Source of the DNA: Deltaproteobacteria bacterium
GTDB lineage: Bacteria > Desulfobacterota > Binatia > Binatales > Binataceae
DNA length: 63,889 nucleotides
Assembly (NCBI GenBank): GCA_021794015.1
Contig: JAJYRQ010000021.1
Span: 1 to 63,889, forward strand
Direction of reading: 5' to 3'
Of this stretch, positions 36,881 to 45,139 are shown piece by piece. The position numbers and the translations under genes were made by a program. The notes beneath the pieces were generated by a model. It ran no database searches. It was not told the origin of the DNA and saw only the letters and a list, made by a program, of their open reading frames with translations. Each line of letters begins with the position of its first letter. Position 1 is the stretch's first letter.

Positions 36881-36900
36881 CGGCCTGGGATTCCAGGCCG
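36881..36900 (+). terminator. Strong hairpin, possible terminator in the 36.5-37.1 kb gap
   Basis: Perfect 8-bp stem CGGCCTGG/CCAGGCCG with a 4-base loop GATT, followed only by TTT. It may end transcription from the propeller gene, though it is 335 bases past the stop. A second hairpin, CGCGGC-TAA-GCCGCG, lies about 50 bases further on. The rest of 36547-37100 shows no credible gene; it should contain the rng leader and promoter, which I could not define. Confidence 0.4.
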
Positions 36901-37100
36901 TTTCCGCTCAACAACGAAGTTGCCTTGCCCCGGCGCGGCTAAGCCGCGGCGCGGGCCAACTAACGCGTGGCCGCGGGTAGAGGCCGGCAACTCCCGCGCG
37001 CGGTGCCAGAGCCGCAGGCGCCCAAGCCGCGGCGCGGGTGAATCGGTGGCAGCGGTCTCGGCAGCCTGGAGGGGCAGGCGGATTAAGCGGCAGGTCGCGC

Positions 37101-38747
37101 GTGAAACGTGAAATAGTCATCAATGCGTGCCTTCCTTCCGAGGCACGCGTTGCCTTGCTCGAGGACGGCCAGTTGGCGGAGTTCCACCTAGAACGGTCGG
37201 ACCATCGGGGCTTGGCCGCCAACATCTACAAGGGCAAGGTGACCCGCGTGCTGCCCGGAATGCAGGCCGCCTTCGTCGATATCGGCTTGGAGAAGGCGGG
37301 TTTTCTGCACGTGTCGGACTTTTACGACGAGCTGGCGGCGCTTGGACAGGCCGCGGATGTCGTCGGCGAGGAAGAAGAGGTTGAAAACGAGCCCGACCTT
37401 GGGGCGGGCGAGAAAGGCCCGGCCGACGCCAGCGCGGCTTCACCGGCCAAGGCCCAACGCGGGCGCGGGACAAGCGGCAAACGCAGCTTTCGGCCCCGAG
37501 TCCCGATCGAGCAGCAGCTCAAGCGCAACCAGGACATCATCGTTCAGATCGCCAAAGAGCCGATGGGAACGAAGGGGGCAAGACTTACGTCGTTCGTCTC
37601 GCTGGCTGGGCGCTACCTGGTTTACACCCCGACCAGCAACCGGCTGGGCGTATCGCGCCGAATCGCCGCAGCCGAAGAGCGCGCACGGCTGCGCAGCGTG
37701 GTCAAGGAAGTGCGGCCGAAAGAGGGCGGGTTCATCATCCGCACCGCCTGCGAAGGCGTAAGCAAGCGGGAAATCCAACGCGACGTCGCCTTTCTCACCA
37801 AGCTTTGGCGCTCGATCGTCAAGCAGGCGGAGGCCGCGCCTTCGGGATCGCCCCTGTTTGCCGATCTCGACCTGCCGCTGCGCGCGGTGCGCGACTTCTT
37901 CGGCAGCGACGTTGAGCGTCTGTGGTGCGACGACCGGGCCGTCTACGAGCGCATTCAGGAGTTTGTCGGCCGCTATATGAGCCGGCTGCGCTCGCGGGTG
38001 GTGCTTTACCAGGAGCAGGCGCCGCTTTTTGACCGTTTCGACATCGATCGCCAGCTCGAGCGCGCCCTGTCCCGCCGGGTGGAGCTCAAGTCAGGGGGCC
38101 ATCTGGTTTTCGACCAGGCCGAGGCGCTGACCGCAATCGACGTCAATACCGGCCGCTTTGTCGGCAAGCGCAACCAGGACGAGACCATCCTGAAGACCAA
38201 CCTGGAGGCGCTCGAGGAGGTGGTCAACCAACTGCGGCTGCGCAATATCGGCGGAATCATCGTCGTTGATTTCATCGACATGGCGCGCGAGGCCGACCGC
38301 AAACGGGTAAGCGAGGCGCTGGTCCAGGCGCTAAAGCGCGACCGCGCGCGCAGCGCGGTGCTGCGTATCTCCGAGTTCGGGCTGGTCGAGATGACGCGCA
38401 AGCGCTCGCGCGAGAGCCTCGAACAGATGCTGACCGAGACCTGCCCCCACTGCGGCGGCAGCCGCGTCGTCAAGTCGCTGCCCACGATCGCCGCCGAGGT
38501 CCTGCGCTCGATTCAGCGCCGGGTGGCGCTCAACTCGCCCGGCGACATGGCCGTGGTGAAGCTCAACCCCGAGGTGGCGCGCTTTCTCTACAGCGACGGC
38601 GCCAAGAACCTGGAAGCGTTGGAAAGCCGCCTGGGCGTCAAGTTCGTGCTGCGCTCGCTGGACGCGCTCGGGCCCGAGGAGGTCGAGCTGGCGCCGGTCT
38701 CGGCCGCCGCTTCGGCGGGCGGCGCCGCTCGGCTCAGGGCAGGCTAG
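37101..38747 (+). CDS. rng: Ribonuclease E/G family protein
   Basis: A 548-residue endoribonuclease of the RNase G size class. The S1-like domain (NIYKGKVTRVLPGMQAAFVDIGLEKAGFLH) is at about 40-75 with an acidic insert (residues ~105-150). The catalytic DNase I-like domain has LTAIDVNTGRFVG and IIVVDFIDM, whose aspartates bind Mg2+, and the zinc-link CPHCGG holds the dimer. GTG 37101 (AGGT upstream) fits the conserved start VKREIVINACLPSEARVALL. The degradosome scaffold of RNase E is absent. It processes 16S rRNA and decays mRNA. The gene ends 4 bases into the convergent GalT-like gene. Confidence 0.93.
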   Translation: MKREIVINACLPSEARVALLEDGQLAEFHLERSDHRGLAANIYKGKVTRVLPGMQAAFVDIGLEKAGFLHVSDFYDELAALGQAADVVGEEEEVENEPDLGAGEKGPADASAASPAKAQRGRGTSGKRSFRPRVPIEQQLKRNQDIIVQIAKEPMGTKGARLTSFVSLAGRYLVYTPTSNRLGVSRRIAAAEERARLRSVVKEVRPKEGGFIIRTACEGVSKREIQRDVAFLTKLWRSIVKQAEAAPSGSPLFADLDLPLRAVRDFFGSDVERLWCDDRAVYERIQEFVGRYMSRLRSRVVLYQEQAPLFDRFDIDRQLERALSRRVELKSGGHLVFDQAEALTAIDVNTGRFVGKRNQDETILKTNLEALEEVVNQLRLRNIGGIIVVDFIDMAREADRKRVSEALVQALKRDRARSAVLRISEFGLVEMTRKRSRESLEQMLTETCPHCGGSRVVKSLPTIAAEVLRSIQRRVALNSPGDMAVVKLNPEVARFLYSDGAKNLEALESRLGVKFVLRSLDALGPEEVELAPVSAAASAGGAARLRAG

Positions 38748-39787
38748 GGTCGGCGGGCGAGGTTGCGGCGCACGTCGGCCGCCCTTTTCAGCAGCGAGCG
38801 CGGCAGGTTAAGGGTGCCGGCCACGTTCGAGTAGGGGAAAAGCCGGCCGTTCACGTGTCCATGCAGCGGCAAATCCTGGCCCTGGTGAATCTCGCAGTCC
38901 AGAGGATTCGCGCCAAAGACCTGCAAGGCCCGATGCAGCGCGCGGGCAAAGCGGCGCAAGCCGCTCGGTTCCAGGTCGCAAAGCTGCTTCCTGAACTCGG
39001 GCATCACGACATCGTAGCTGTGGGGGAACTGGCCGACCGGGCTCATGTAGGTCACAATCCCGTCGCCCCGTTCAATAATCAGGTCGAAACGCTCGGCAAG
39101 CGCGATCGCTTCGTGCCAGAGCTCGGGATGGTGCCGCGTGGCCGTAACTTCGGCCTGCAGCGCGGGCAGCAGGCTTGCAGACCCGATAATCTGGTGATGG
39201 ATGTGCGGCTGGGAGGCGCCGGATTCGCGTCCCTGATTCTTGCGCACCACCAGCGAGCGCACCGCCGGGTTCTCTAACGCCCGCCGCATCACCAGGACGT
39301 CGGCCTCGATCCCGCGCAGAAACTGGCTTTCGCTGAGCGCGGCGCTATAAAGCAGGTCGTCGGGCGAGCGCGCCGCGGGAAGAAAATGGCGCGGGTCCTC
39401 GACCACGATGTAGGATTCGTTGCGGCCGCCGGTAAGGCTTGCCGGCACCCGGGGGAACAGATTGTTGACCACGCGGACGGCCCAGGGTGCGACGCGGTCG
39501 CTCCCGCCCGGGCTTTCTCTGCCTTCTTCGGCTGGGTCCATCGAGATGCGCATCACCTCGTCCGGTGACATCGCTTCGTTGCCCGGGCAGAAAGGGCATT
39601 CGGCGCTCAGCCGGCGCGCCGTTTCGGCGTCAAGCGCGACCGCGCCGGCGTGCGCGCCGGGTTGGTTGTTCGCCAGCGTGTAGGCGAAGCTCTTGCCCTC
39701 GACGTCGACGACGTAGGAGATGGTGCCGTTGAATGGGTTTTTCACCCAGAGCAAGGCGCCGTCCCGTGTTTCCCACTCAAGCGGCAT
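38744..39787 (-). CDS. Galactose-1-phosphate uridylyltransferase-like (HIT superfamily)
   Basis: A 347-residue nucleotidyltransferase. CPFCPGNE (about residues 64-71) is the first zinc-binding pair of GalT-like proteins; VVNNLFPRVPA precedes the substrate loop; and GASQPHIHHQIIGS holds the HxHxx catalytic region. The C-terminal half repeats the fold (GQFPHSYDVVMPE and LHGHVNGRLFPYSN). GalT uses HPHGQ, whereas here it is QPHIHHQ, so the true activity may be another sugar-phosphate or ADP-glucose phosphorylase-type reaction. No other Leloir gene is near. ATG 39787. Confidence 0.75.
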   Translation of the reverse strand: MPLEWETRDGALLWVKNPFNGTISYVVDVEGKSFAYTLANNQPGAHAGAVALDAETARRLSAECPFCPGNEAMSPDEVMRISMDPAEEGRESPGGSDRVAPWAVRVVNNLFPRVPASLTGGRNESYIVVEDPRHFLPAARSPDDLLYSAALSESQFLRGIEADVLVMRRALENPAVRSLVVRKNQGRESGASQPHIHHQIIGSASLLPALQAEVTATRHHPELWHEAIALAERFDLIIERGDGIVTYMSPVGQFPHSYDVVMPEFRKQLCDLEPSGLRRFARALHRALQVFGANPLDCEIHQGQDLPLHGHVNGRLFPYSNVAGTLNLPRSLLKRAADVRRNLARRP

Positions 39788-39932
39788 CTTTCAGGCGTAT
39801 GTCTTTGCGGCTGCGGCCGCCCCGTGTTCGACGGCGAACAGAGGCGGCCGTCATCGGCCGGCCTCGATTGTTCTATCGGACCAGCAATGGGCCGGCTGGG
39901 CAAGGGGCTGGCTTGTTGGGCGGGCGGGACGG

Positions 39933-39962
39933 TTCGCAAAAACGTTGCGGTTCGGGTATCAT
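39933..39962 (+). promoter_or_regulatory. Possible sigma-70 promoter of the aminotransferase-serA operon
   Basis: TTCGCA (39933-39938), an 18-base spacer, and TATCAT (39957-39962), with the start codon 51 bases after the -10 box. The -10 differs from consensus at one base, the -35 at two. Confidence 0.4.
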
Positions 39963-40012
39963 TGCTTTCGCCTCTTCTAAGGTGGGGACGTTTTTATAAG
40001 GGATTCTTTTAG

Positions 40013-41209
40013 ATGCCAGGACAAATGACAGGACCCAAGAAATATCTTTTCACGCCCGGGCCGGTGGCCGTGCCGCCCGAAGTGCTGCTCGAGATGGCGC
40101 GCCCGGTGATCCACCATCGCACCTCTGAGTTTGGGGCGGTCATCGACCGGGCGCGCCAAGGGCTCAAGCCGCTGTTCGGCACCAAGGGCGAGGTGGTGCT
40201 GCTCTCGGCCAGCGGCACGGGCGCGATGGAAGCCGCGGTAGTGAACCTGCTGGCACCCGGCGAGCATGCGGTTTTCGTCAACGGAGGCAAGTTCGGCGAG
40301 CGCTGGGGCAAGATTCTCGCCGCACATGGGATGGTCGGCCACGAAATAAAAGTCGAATGGGGACAGCCGGTGCGTCCGGAGCAGGTCGAGCAGGCGCTAA
40401 GCGGCGCGCCTGAGGCACGCGCGGTATTCCTCCAGGCCAGCGAGACCTCGACCTGCACGCTTCATCCGGTCGAAGAGCTGCGCGCGATTACAGAGCGGAG
40501 CGGAACTCTGCTGGTGGTGGACGGCGTCACTTCGGTCGGCGTCTTCGAGCAGCGAATGGACGACTGGGGGGTGGACGTCCTGCTGACCGGGAGTCAGAAG
40601 GCGCTGATGGTGCCGCCGGGCCTAGCCGCGATCTCGCTTTCCGAGCGAGCTTGGGAGCGGGCGCGCGGGCTTAAGACGCCGCGCTATTACTTCGACCTCG
40701 CGCGCGAGCTTAAGGCCCAGCGCGACGAGCACAGCATGGCCTACACGGCGCCGGTGTCGCTGGTCTTGGGGCTGGCCAAGGCGCTCGAGCTTATCCATGG
40801 CGAGGGGCTGGAGCGGGTCTTCGCCCGGCACGCGCTTACGGCCGATGCGACGCGGGCTGCAGCAACGGCCCTGGGGCTTAAGCTTCTTTCGCAACGGCCG
40901 GCGCCGGGCGTGACCGGGCTGCTTTTGCCGGCCGGCGTGGACGGTGGCAAGGTTGTCCGGTACATGCGCGATGAGCTTAACGTCGGGGTGCAGGGCGGCC
41001 AGGACCAGATGAAGGGGCGGCTGGTCCGGATCGGCCACATGGGCTACGTGACCCCGCTGGACGCGCTGGTGGCTATAAGCGCGCTCGAACAGGCGCTTGC
41101 GGCGATGGGAGTAAGCTTCGCGCCGGGCGCCGGCGTGGCGGCCGTGCAACAGCGAATCGCCGGGCAGGCCGGGGCCCCCCGGCGCGCAGTGTCGGGGCAG
41201 GGGCGATGA
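40013..41209 (+). CDS. Class V aminotransferase (alanine-glyoxylate / phosphoserine type)
   Basis: A 398-residue PLP enzyme. YLFTPGPVAVPPEVL is the hallmark start; SASGTGAMEAAVVNL binds the phosphate; VVDGVTSVGVFE contains the ring-stacking Asp; and LLTGSQKALMVPPGLA carries the PLP lysine. The family includes serine-pyruvate and alanine-glyoxylate aminotransferases. It overlaps serA by 4 bases (ATGA), so the likely role is the transamination of 3-phosphohydroxypyruvate to phosphoserine, replacing SerC; this is inference from coupling. AAGGGA lies about 9 bases before ATG 40013. Confidence 0.85.
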   Translation: MPGQMTGPKKYLFTPGPVAVPPEVLLEMARPVIHHRTSEFGAVIDRARQGLKPLFGTKGEVVLLSASGTGAMEAAVVNLLAPGEHAVFVNGGKFGERWGKILAAHGMVGHEIKVEWGQPVRPEQVEQALSGAPEARAVFLQASETSTCTLHPVEELRAITERSGTLLVVDGVTSVGVFEQRMDDWGVDVLLTGSQKALMVPPGLAAISLSERAWERARGLKTPRYYFDLARELKAQRDEHSMAYTAPVSLVLGLAKALELIHGEGLERVFARHALTADATRAAATALGLKLLSQRPAPGVTGLLLPAGVDGGKVVRYMRDELNVGVQGGQDQMKGRLVRIGHMGYVTPLDALVAISALEQALAAMGVSFAPGAGVAAVQQRIAGQAGAPRRAVSGQGR

Positions 41210-42801
41210 AAACAAAGTGGCGACTTCTGGTGAGCGACGCGCTCTCGCAGGAGGGATTGCAGGTTTTAAGCGGCTACCCGGAGATAAGCTTCGAGGTGAA
41301 GACCGGCTTATCGCCAGCCGAGCTGGCCTCCGCGGTCGGACCTTACGACGCCCTGGTGGTGCGCAGCGCCAGCAAGGTCACGCGCGAGGTGATCGAGCGG
41401 GCCGAGCGGCTCAAGGTCATCGGGCGGGCCGGGGTCGGCGTCGACAACATCGATGTTGAAGCGGCCACGCGGCGCGGAATCGTGGTGATGAACAGCCCAA
41501 TGGGCAACAGCGTCACCACCGCCGAGCATACGATTTCGCTCATCCTGGCGATGGCGCGGCACATCCCGGCGGCCAACGCCGCGGTCAAGTCCGGGCGTTG
41601 GGAGCGCGGCAAGTTCACCGGGGTCGAGGTCTGCAACAAGGTCCTGGGGATCGTCGGGCTTGGCAATATCGGCCGGATCGTGGCGGCGCGGGCTCGGGGC
41701 CTTAGCATGAAGGTGATTGGCTTCGACCCGATGCTGACCGGCGAGGCCGCCTCTCGCCTGGGCGTTGAGCTGGTCAGCCTGGAGGCGCTCTACCGTGCCG
41801 CCGATTTCATCACCGTGCACACCCCGCTTACCCGCGAGACGCAAGGGATGATCGGCGCCGAGGCCTTGGCGGCGATGAAGCCCGGCGTGCGCATCGTCAA
41901 CTGTGCGCGGGGCGGAATCGTTGACGAGGCGGCCCTGGCCGAGGCGCTGCGCTCGGGCAAGGTGGCGGGCGCGGCGCTGGACGTTTTCAGCCACGAGCCG
42001 CCGCCGCCCGACCATCCGTTGCTCAAGTTCGACAACGTGATCGTCACGCCGCACCTGGGCGCGGCGACCAGCGAGGCGCAGTTGCGCGTGGCGGTGGACA
42101 TCGTGCACCAGGTTGTCGACTTCCTGCGCGACGGGGTGGCGCGCCACTCGGTCAACCTGCCTTCGCTCTCGCCCCAGGAGCTGGAGGCCGTGGCGCCGCA
42201 TCTTGAGCTGGGCGAGAAGCTGGGACGGCTGGCCGCCCAGCTAATCGGCGCCGCACCGCAGGAGGTGACAGTTGCCTTGGGCGGCGAGGCGGCCGCTTTG
42301 CAGGCCGAGCCGATAACTGCGGCGGTTCTGAAGGGGCTTCTGAGCAGCTTCCTCGAGCAGGAGCTGAACTACGTCAACGCGCCATTCATCGCCCGCGAGC
42401 GCGGCATCGCCGTAGTCGAGCGCCGCGCCCGCGAGACGCCCGATTACGTCAACACCCTGGCCGTGGCGGTGCGCACCGCCGAGGGCCTGCGCGAGGTTGT
42501 CGGCGCGGTGGTGGGAAACCGCATGCTGCGCCTGGTCAAGGTCGATTCCTTCCGGCTCGAGACGGTGCCCGAGGGACACTTCCTGATGCTCTACAACCGC
42601 GACGTACCGGGCGTGGTGGGCGCGGTCGGCACGCTTTTAGGCCAGGCCAAAATCAACATCGCAGGCCTCGCGCTCGGCCGCGACCAAGTCGGCGGCATGG
42701 CGCTCAGCCTGCTGCAGGTGGATGATCCGGTGCCGGACGAGGTGATCGAACGCCTGCGCACCATCCCGGCGATCACGGGAGCGCGCAGACTGACCCTTTA
42801 G
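41206..42801 (+). CDS. serA: D-3-phosphoglycerate dehydrogenase
   Basis: A 531-residue long-form SerA. The NAD site is IVGLGNIGRIVAARARG (near residue 150), the catalytic Arg is in NCARGGIVDEAALAEALR, Glu in DVFSHEPP, and His in TPHLGAAT. The allosteric substrate-binding domain occupies ~320-450 and the C-terminal ACT domain begins LMLYNRDVPGVVGAVGTLLG, for serine feedback. It catalyses the first step of serine synthesis. Translation is coupled to the aminotransferase, which probably performs the second step. Confidence 0.95.
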   Translation: MKTKWRLLVSDALSQEGLQVLSGYPEISFEVKTGLSPAELASAVGPYDALVVRSASKVTREVIERAERLKVIGRAGVGVDNIDVEAATRRGIVVMNSPMGNSVTTAEHTISLILAMARHIPAANAAVKSGRWERGKFTGVEVCNKVLGIVGLGNIGRIVAARARGLSMKVIGFDPMLTGEAASRLGVELVSLEALYRAADFITVHTPLTRETQGMIGAEALAAMKPGVRIVNCARGGIVDEAALAEALRSGKVAGAALDVFSHEPPPPDHPLLKFDNVIVTPHLGAATSEAQLRVAVDIVHQVVDFLRDGVARHSVNLPSLSPQELEAVAPHLELGEKLGRLAAQLIGAAPQEVTVALGGEAAALQAEPITAAVLKGLLSSFLEQELNYVNAPFIARERGIAVVERRARETPDYVNTLAVAVRTAEGLREVVGAVVGNRMLRLVKVDSFRLETVPEGHFLMLYNRDVPGVVGAVGTLLGQAKINIAGLALGRDQVGGMALSLLQVDDPVPDEVIERLRTIPAITGARRLTL

Positions 42802-42892
42802 CCGGTGCGTGCGCTCTAAGCGAGGCGCTTGCCGGGCCGGGCAAGGCGGTCGGGCGACTTGGCATACTTCGGGAGCGGTTCAGATAAAACAG

Positions 42893-44188
42893 ATGAAAAC
42901 GGTCGCGTTGGTCGGCGTCCAGTGGGGCGACGAGGGGAAGGGCAAAATCGCCGACTTGCTGGCGGCCCAGGCGGACGTGGTGGCACGCTTCCAGGGCGGC
43001 AACAACGCCGCGCACACCGTGGTCCGGGACGGTCAGAAATTCGTCCTGCGCCTGGTGCCGGCCGGCGCGCTCCATCCAGGCACGGTATGCGTCATCGGCA
43101 ACGGCACCGTGGTCGACCCGTTCGCTCTGCTCGGCGAGCTCGAAGCGCTTGACCGGCGCGGCTATCCGCTTGACCGCGGGCTGCTTAGGCTTAGCGCCGA
43201 GGCGCATATGGTGCTGCCCTACCACCAGGAGATCGACCGGGCGCGGGAGGCGCGGCTGGGACGCAGGGCGATCGGCACGACCGGCTTCGGGATCGGGCCG
43301 GCTTACGAGGACAAGATGGCGCGCTGCGGGGTGCGCTTTGGCGAGCTGGTGAATTTTGCCGCGCTCAGGCGCAAGCTCGAGCGCAACATCGAGGAGAAAA
43401 ACCGCTACCTGAAGGCCGTGCTCAAAGCGCCCAAGACCGCCGGTGACCAGCTCATCGCGCGGCTTCGCGCCGCGCGTCCAAAGCTCTTGCCGTATCTCTG
43501 CGAGACCGGGGCTTTCATGGAAGAGGCCCGCGCCCAAGGCAAGCGGATTCTGCTCGAAGGGGCGCACGGTACGATGCTCGACCTGGACCACGGCACCTAT
43601 CCGTTTGTCACTTCGTCGAATTGCGTGGCCGGCGCGGCGTTTGCCGGGGGCGGCCTTGCGCCGGGCAGTCTCGAGGCGGTGCTGGGCGTGAGCAAGGCTT
43701 ATGCCACGCGGGTTGGCGCCGGTCCGTTTCCCACGGAGATCAAGGGCGGATTGGCCAGGCTCTTGCGCCGCGAGGGCGAGGAGTTCGGCAGCGCCACCGG
43801 CCGGCCGCGCCGGGTGGGCTGGTTCGACGCGCCGCTGGCGCGCTACGCCGCCCGGCTAAACGGGCTGTGGGCTCTTGCGCTCACCAAGCTGGACGTTCTG
43901 ACCGGGATCAATCCGCTCAGGATTTGCGTTGCCTACGAGTTGAAGGGGGCTCGGCTAAGCGGGTTGCCGAGCCCCGGTATTGCGCTTGAGAAGGTGCGTC
44001 CGCTTTACGAGGAGCTGCCGGGCTGGAGCGAGAAGATCGGCGAGGCAAGGCGGCTGGAGGTGCTGCCGGCCAACGCCCGGCGCTACGTCGAGCGGATCGC
44101 CGAGCTCTCCGGAGTAAGCCTCGCTTTCGTAAGCGTGGGTCCCCAGCCTGAGCAGACAATCGTACTCCAAAGCCCCTTCGACTCTTGA
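42893..44188 (+). CDS. purA: Adenylosuccinate synthetase
   Basis: A 431-residue GTP-dependent enzyme joining IMP and aspartate in AMP synthesis. The start KTVALVGVQWGDEGKGKIADLL has the P-loop-like GDEGKGK with catalytic Asp and Lys; GGNNAAHTVV carries the catalytic His; GTTGFGIGPAYEDK, LLEGAHGTMLDLDHGTYPF and KLDVLTG follow. Normal length. ATG 42893 is chosen since the family starts at this Met; no strong ribosome site is seen. It stands 91 bases after serA. Confidence 0.96.
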   Translation: MKTVALVGVQWGDEGKGKIADLLAAQADVVARFQGGNNAAHTVVRDGQKFVLRLVPAGALHPGTVCVIGNGTVVDPFALLGELEALDRRGYPLDRGLLRLSAEAHMVLPYHQEIDRAREARLGRRAIGTTGFGIGPAYEDKMARCGVRFGELVNFAALRRKLERNIEEKNRYLKAVLKAPKTAGDQLIARLRAARPKLLPYLCETGAFMEEARAQGKRILLEGAHGTMLDLDHGTYPFVTSSNCVAGAAFAGGGLAPGSLEAVLGVSKAYATRVGAGPFPTEIKGGLARLLRREGEEFGSATGRPRRVGWFDAPLARYAARLNGLWALALTKLDVLTGINPLRICVAYELKGARLSGLPSPGIALEKVRPLYEELPGWSEKIGEARRLEVLPANARRYVERIAELSGVSLAFVSVGPQPEQTIVLQSPFDS

Positions 44189-44218
44189 GGAATTGGCCGG
44201 CGCGGCGGCGCGGGCGCG

Positions 44219-45139
44219 TCACGCCGCCTCGCGGCCGTTGAGCTCGGCGCCCTGGACCGAGACCCAGCCGGCGCGCCCGGTAACGAAGCCGCGCTCAAGC
44301 CGGCAGACCGGAAGCTCCTGGCCGGCGAGCCGTTGCGCAACCTCGCACAGCCGCACAAAACGCGCGCCGCGGGCTTTCAGCCCGCGCAAGAGCGCCGCAA
44401 AGCTGTCCAGCTGCGTCATCCCTTCCACCTCGGCGTGAATCGTGTGAACGTTTAGCCGCTCGGCGCTGAAACGCGCAAGGTAGTGGCCAAGCAAAGCGGC
44501 GTTGTCGCGCAGCCCGGGAAGGCCCATCAGCTCATCCATCGTGGGCAGGGTTGTGGGAATCTCCGGCACGTCGAAGGTCCGGCGGCCAATCCGGCAACGA
44601 AAAGGAAAGACGCCCCGCGTGTCGCTGCGGTAAAGCAGTCCTTTCCGGTCGAGCAGCTCGAGCGCGGTCGCGCTCGTTCTCCAGCCCGGCGCGGCAAAGC
44701 TTTGCGCCGGCTCTCCCAGGACTTGCCGGTAGCCCTCGAAGGCCCGGTCGAGTTCGCGGGCGACCGCCGCGGGCTCAAGCCGTTCGATCCTGTCCTGCCA
44801 GCGGACGTGGTCGTAGCCGTGGACGCCCAGTTCGAAGCCGGCCTCCTTGAGCGCGCGCATCGTTTCGGGGAACGCCGTTCCCACCGGCCGCGCGGGCATC
44901 AGAGTCCCGGAGAGCACGGTCCTTAGACCGTAGGTGGAAACCGCCCGGGTGCGAAACATCTTCGAGAGAAAACCGCGGTTGCGCACGATCCGCAGAAGCG
45001 CCCGGCCCGAGTTGTCCGGCCCCATCGCGACAAAGAAGCTTGCCGGCACGCCCTCCCGCTCCAAGAGACGCGCGAGGCGCGGCACGCCCAGCTTAAGCCC
45101 CCGATGGGTATCGACGTCGACCTTAAGCGCAACTTCCAT
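44219..45139 (-). CDS. arnD: ArnD-like polyprenyl-phosphate-formamidoarabinose deformylase
   Basis: A 306-residue polysaccharide deacetylase of the NodB superfamily. ALKVDVDTHRGLKLGVPRLARLL, FFVAMGPDNSGRAL, SKMFRTRAVSTYG and GVHGYDHVRWQDRIERL reproduce the ArnD pattern, including metal ligands Asp (DVDTH) and His (HGYDH). It removes the formyl group from undecaprenyl-phosphate-L-Ara4FN in lipid A modification. ATG 45139 is chosen as the ArnD-like start; it overlaps the end of murF by 17 bases. The other arn genes lie 5.7 kb away at 50819-53767. ArnB and ArnT are not in the window. Confidence 0.82.
   Translation of the reverse strand: MEVALKVDVDTHRGLKLGVPRLARLLEREGVPASFFVAMGPDNSGRALLRIVRNRGFLSKMFRTRAVSTYGLRTVLSGTLMPARPVGTAFPETMRALKEAGFELGVHGYDHVRWQDRIERLEPAAVARELDRAFEGYRQVLGEPAQSFAAPGWRTSATALELLDRKGLLYRSDTRGVFPFRCRIGRRTFDVPEIPTTLPTMDELMGLPGLRDNAALLGHYLARFSAERLNVHTIHAEVEGMTQLDSFAALLRGLKARGARFVRLCEVAQRLAGQELPVCRLERGFVTGRAGWVSVQGAELNGREAA

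Noticed and set aside
36701..37111. 136-codon frame upstream of rng
   Set aside because: Pro/Arg-rich, overlaps the rng start and two strong hairpins, no ribosome site; more likely leader DNA.
38744..39787. Firm galT name
   Set aside because: The catalytic region reads QPHIHHQ rather than HPHGQ and no galactose genes are adjacent.
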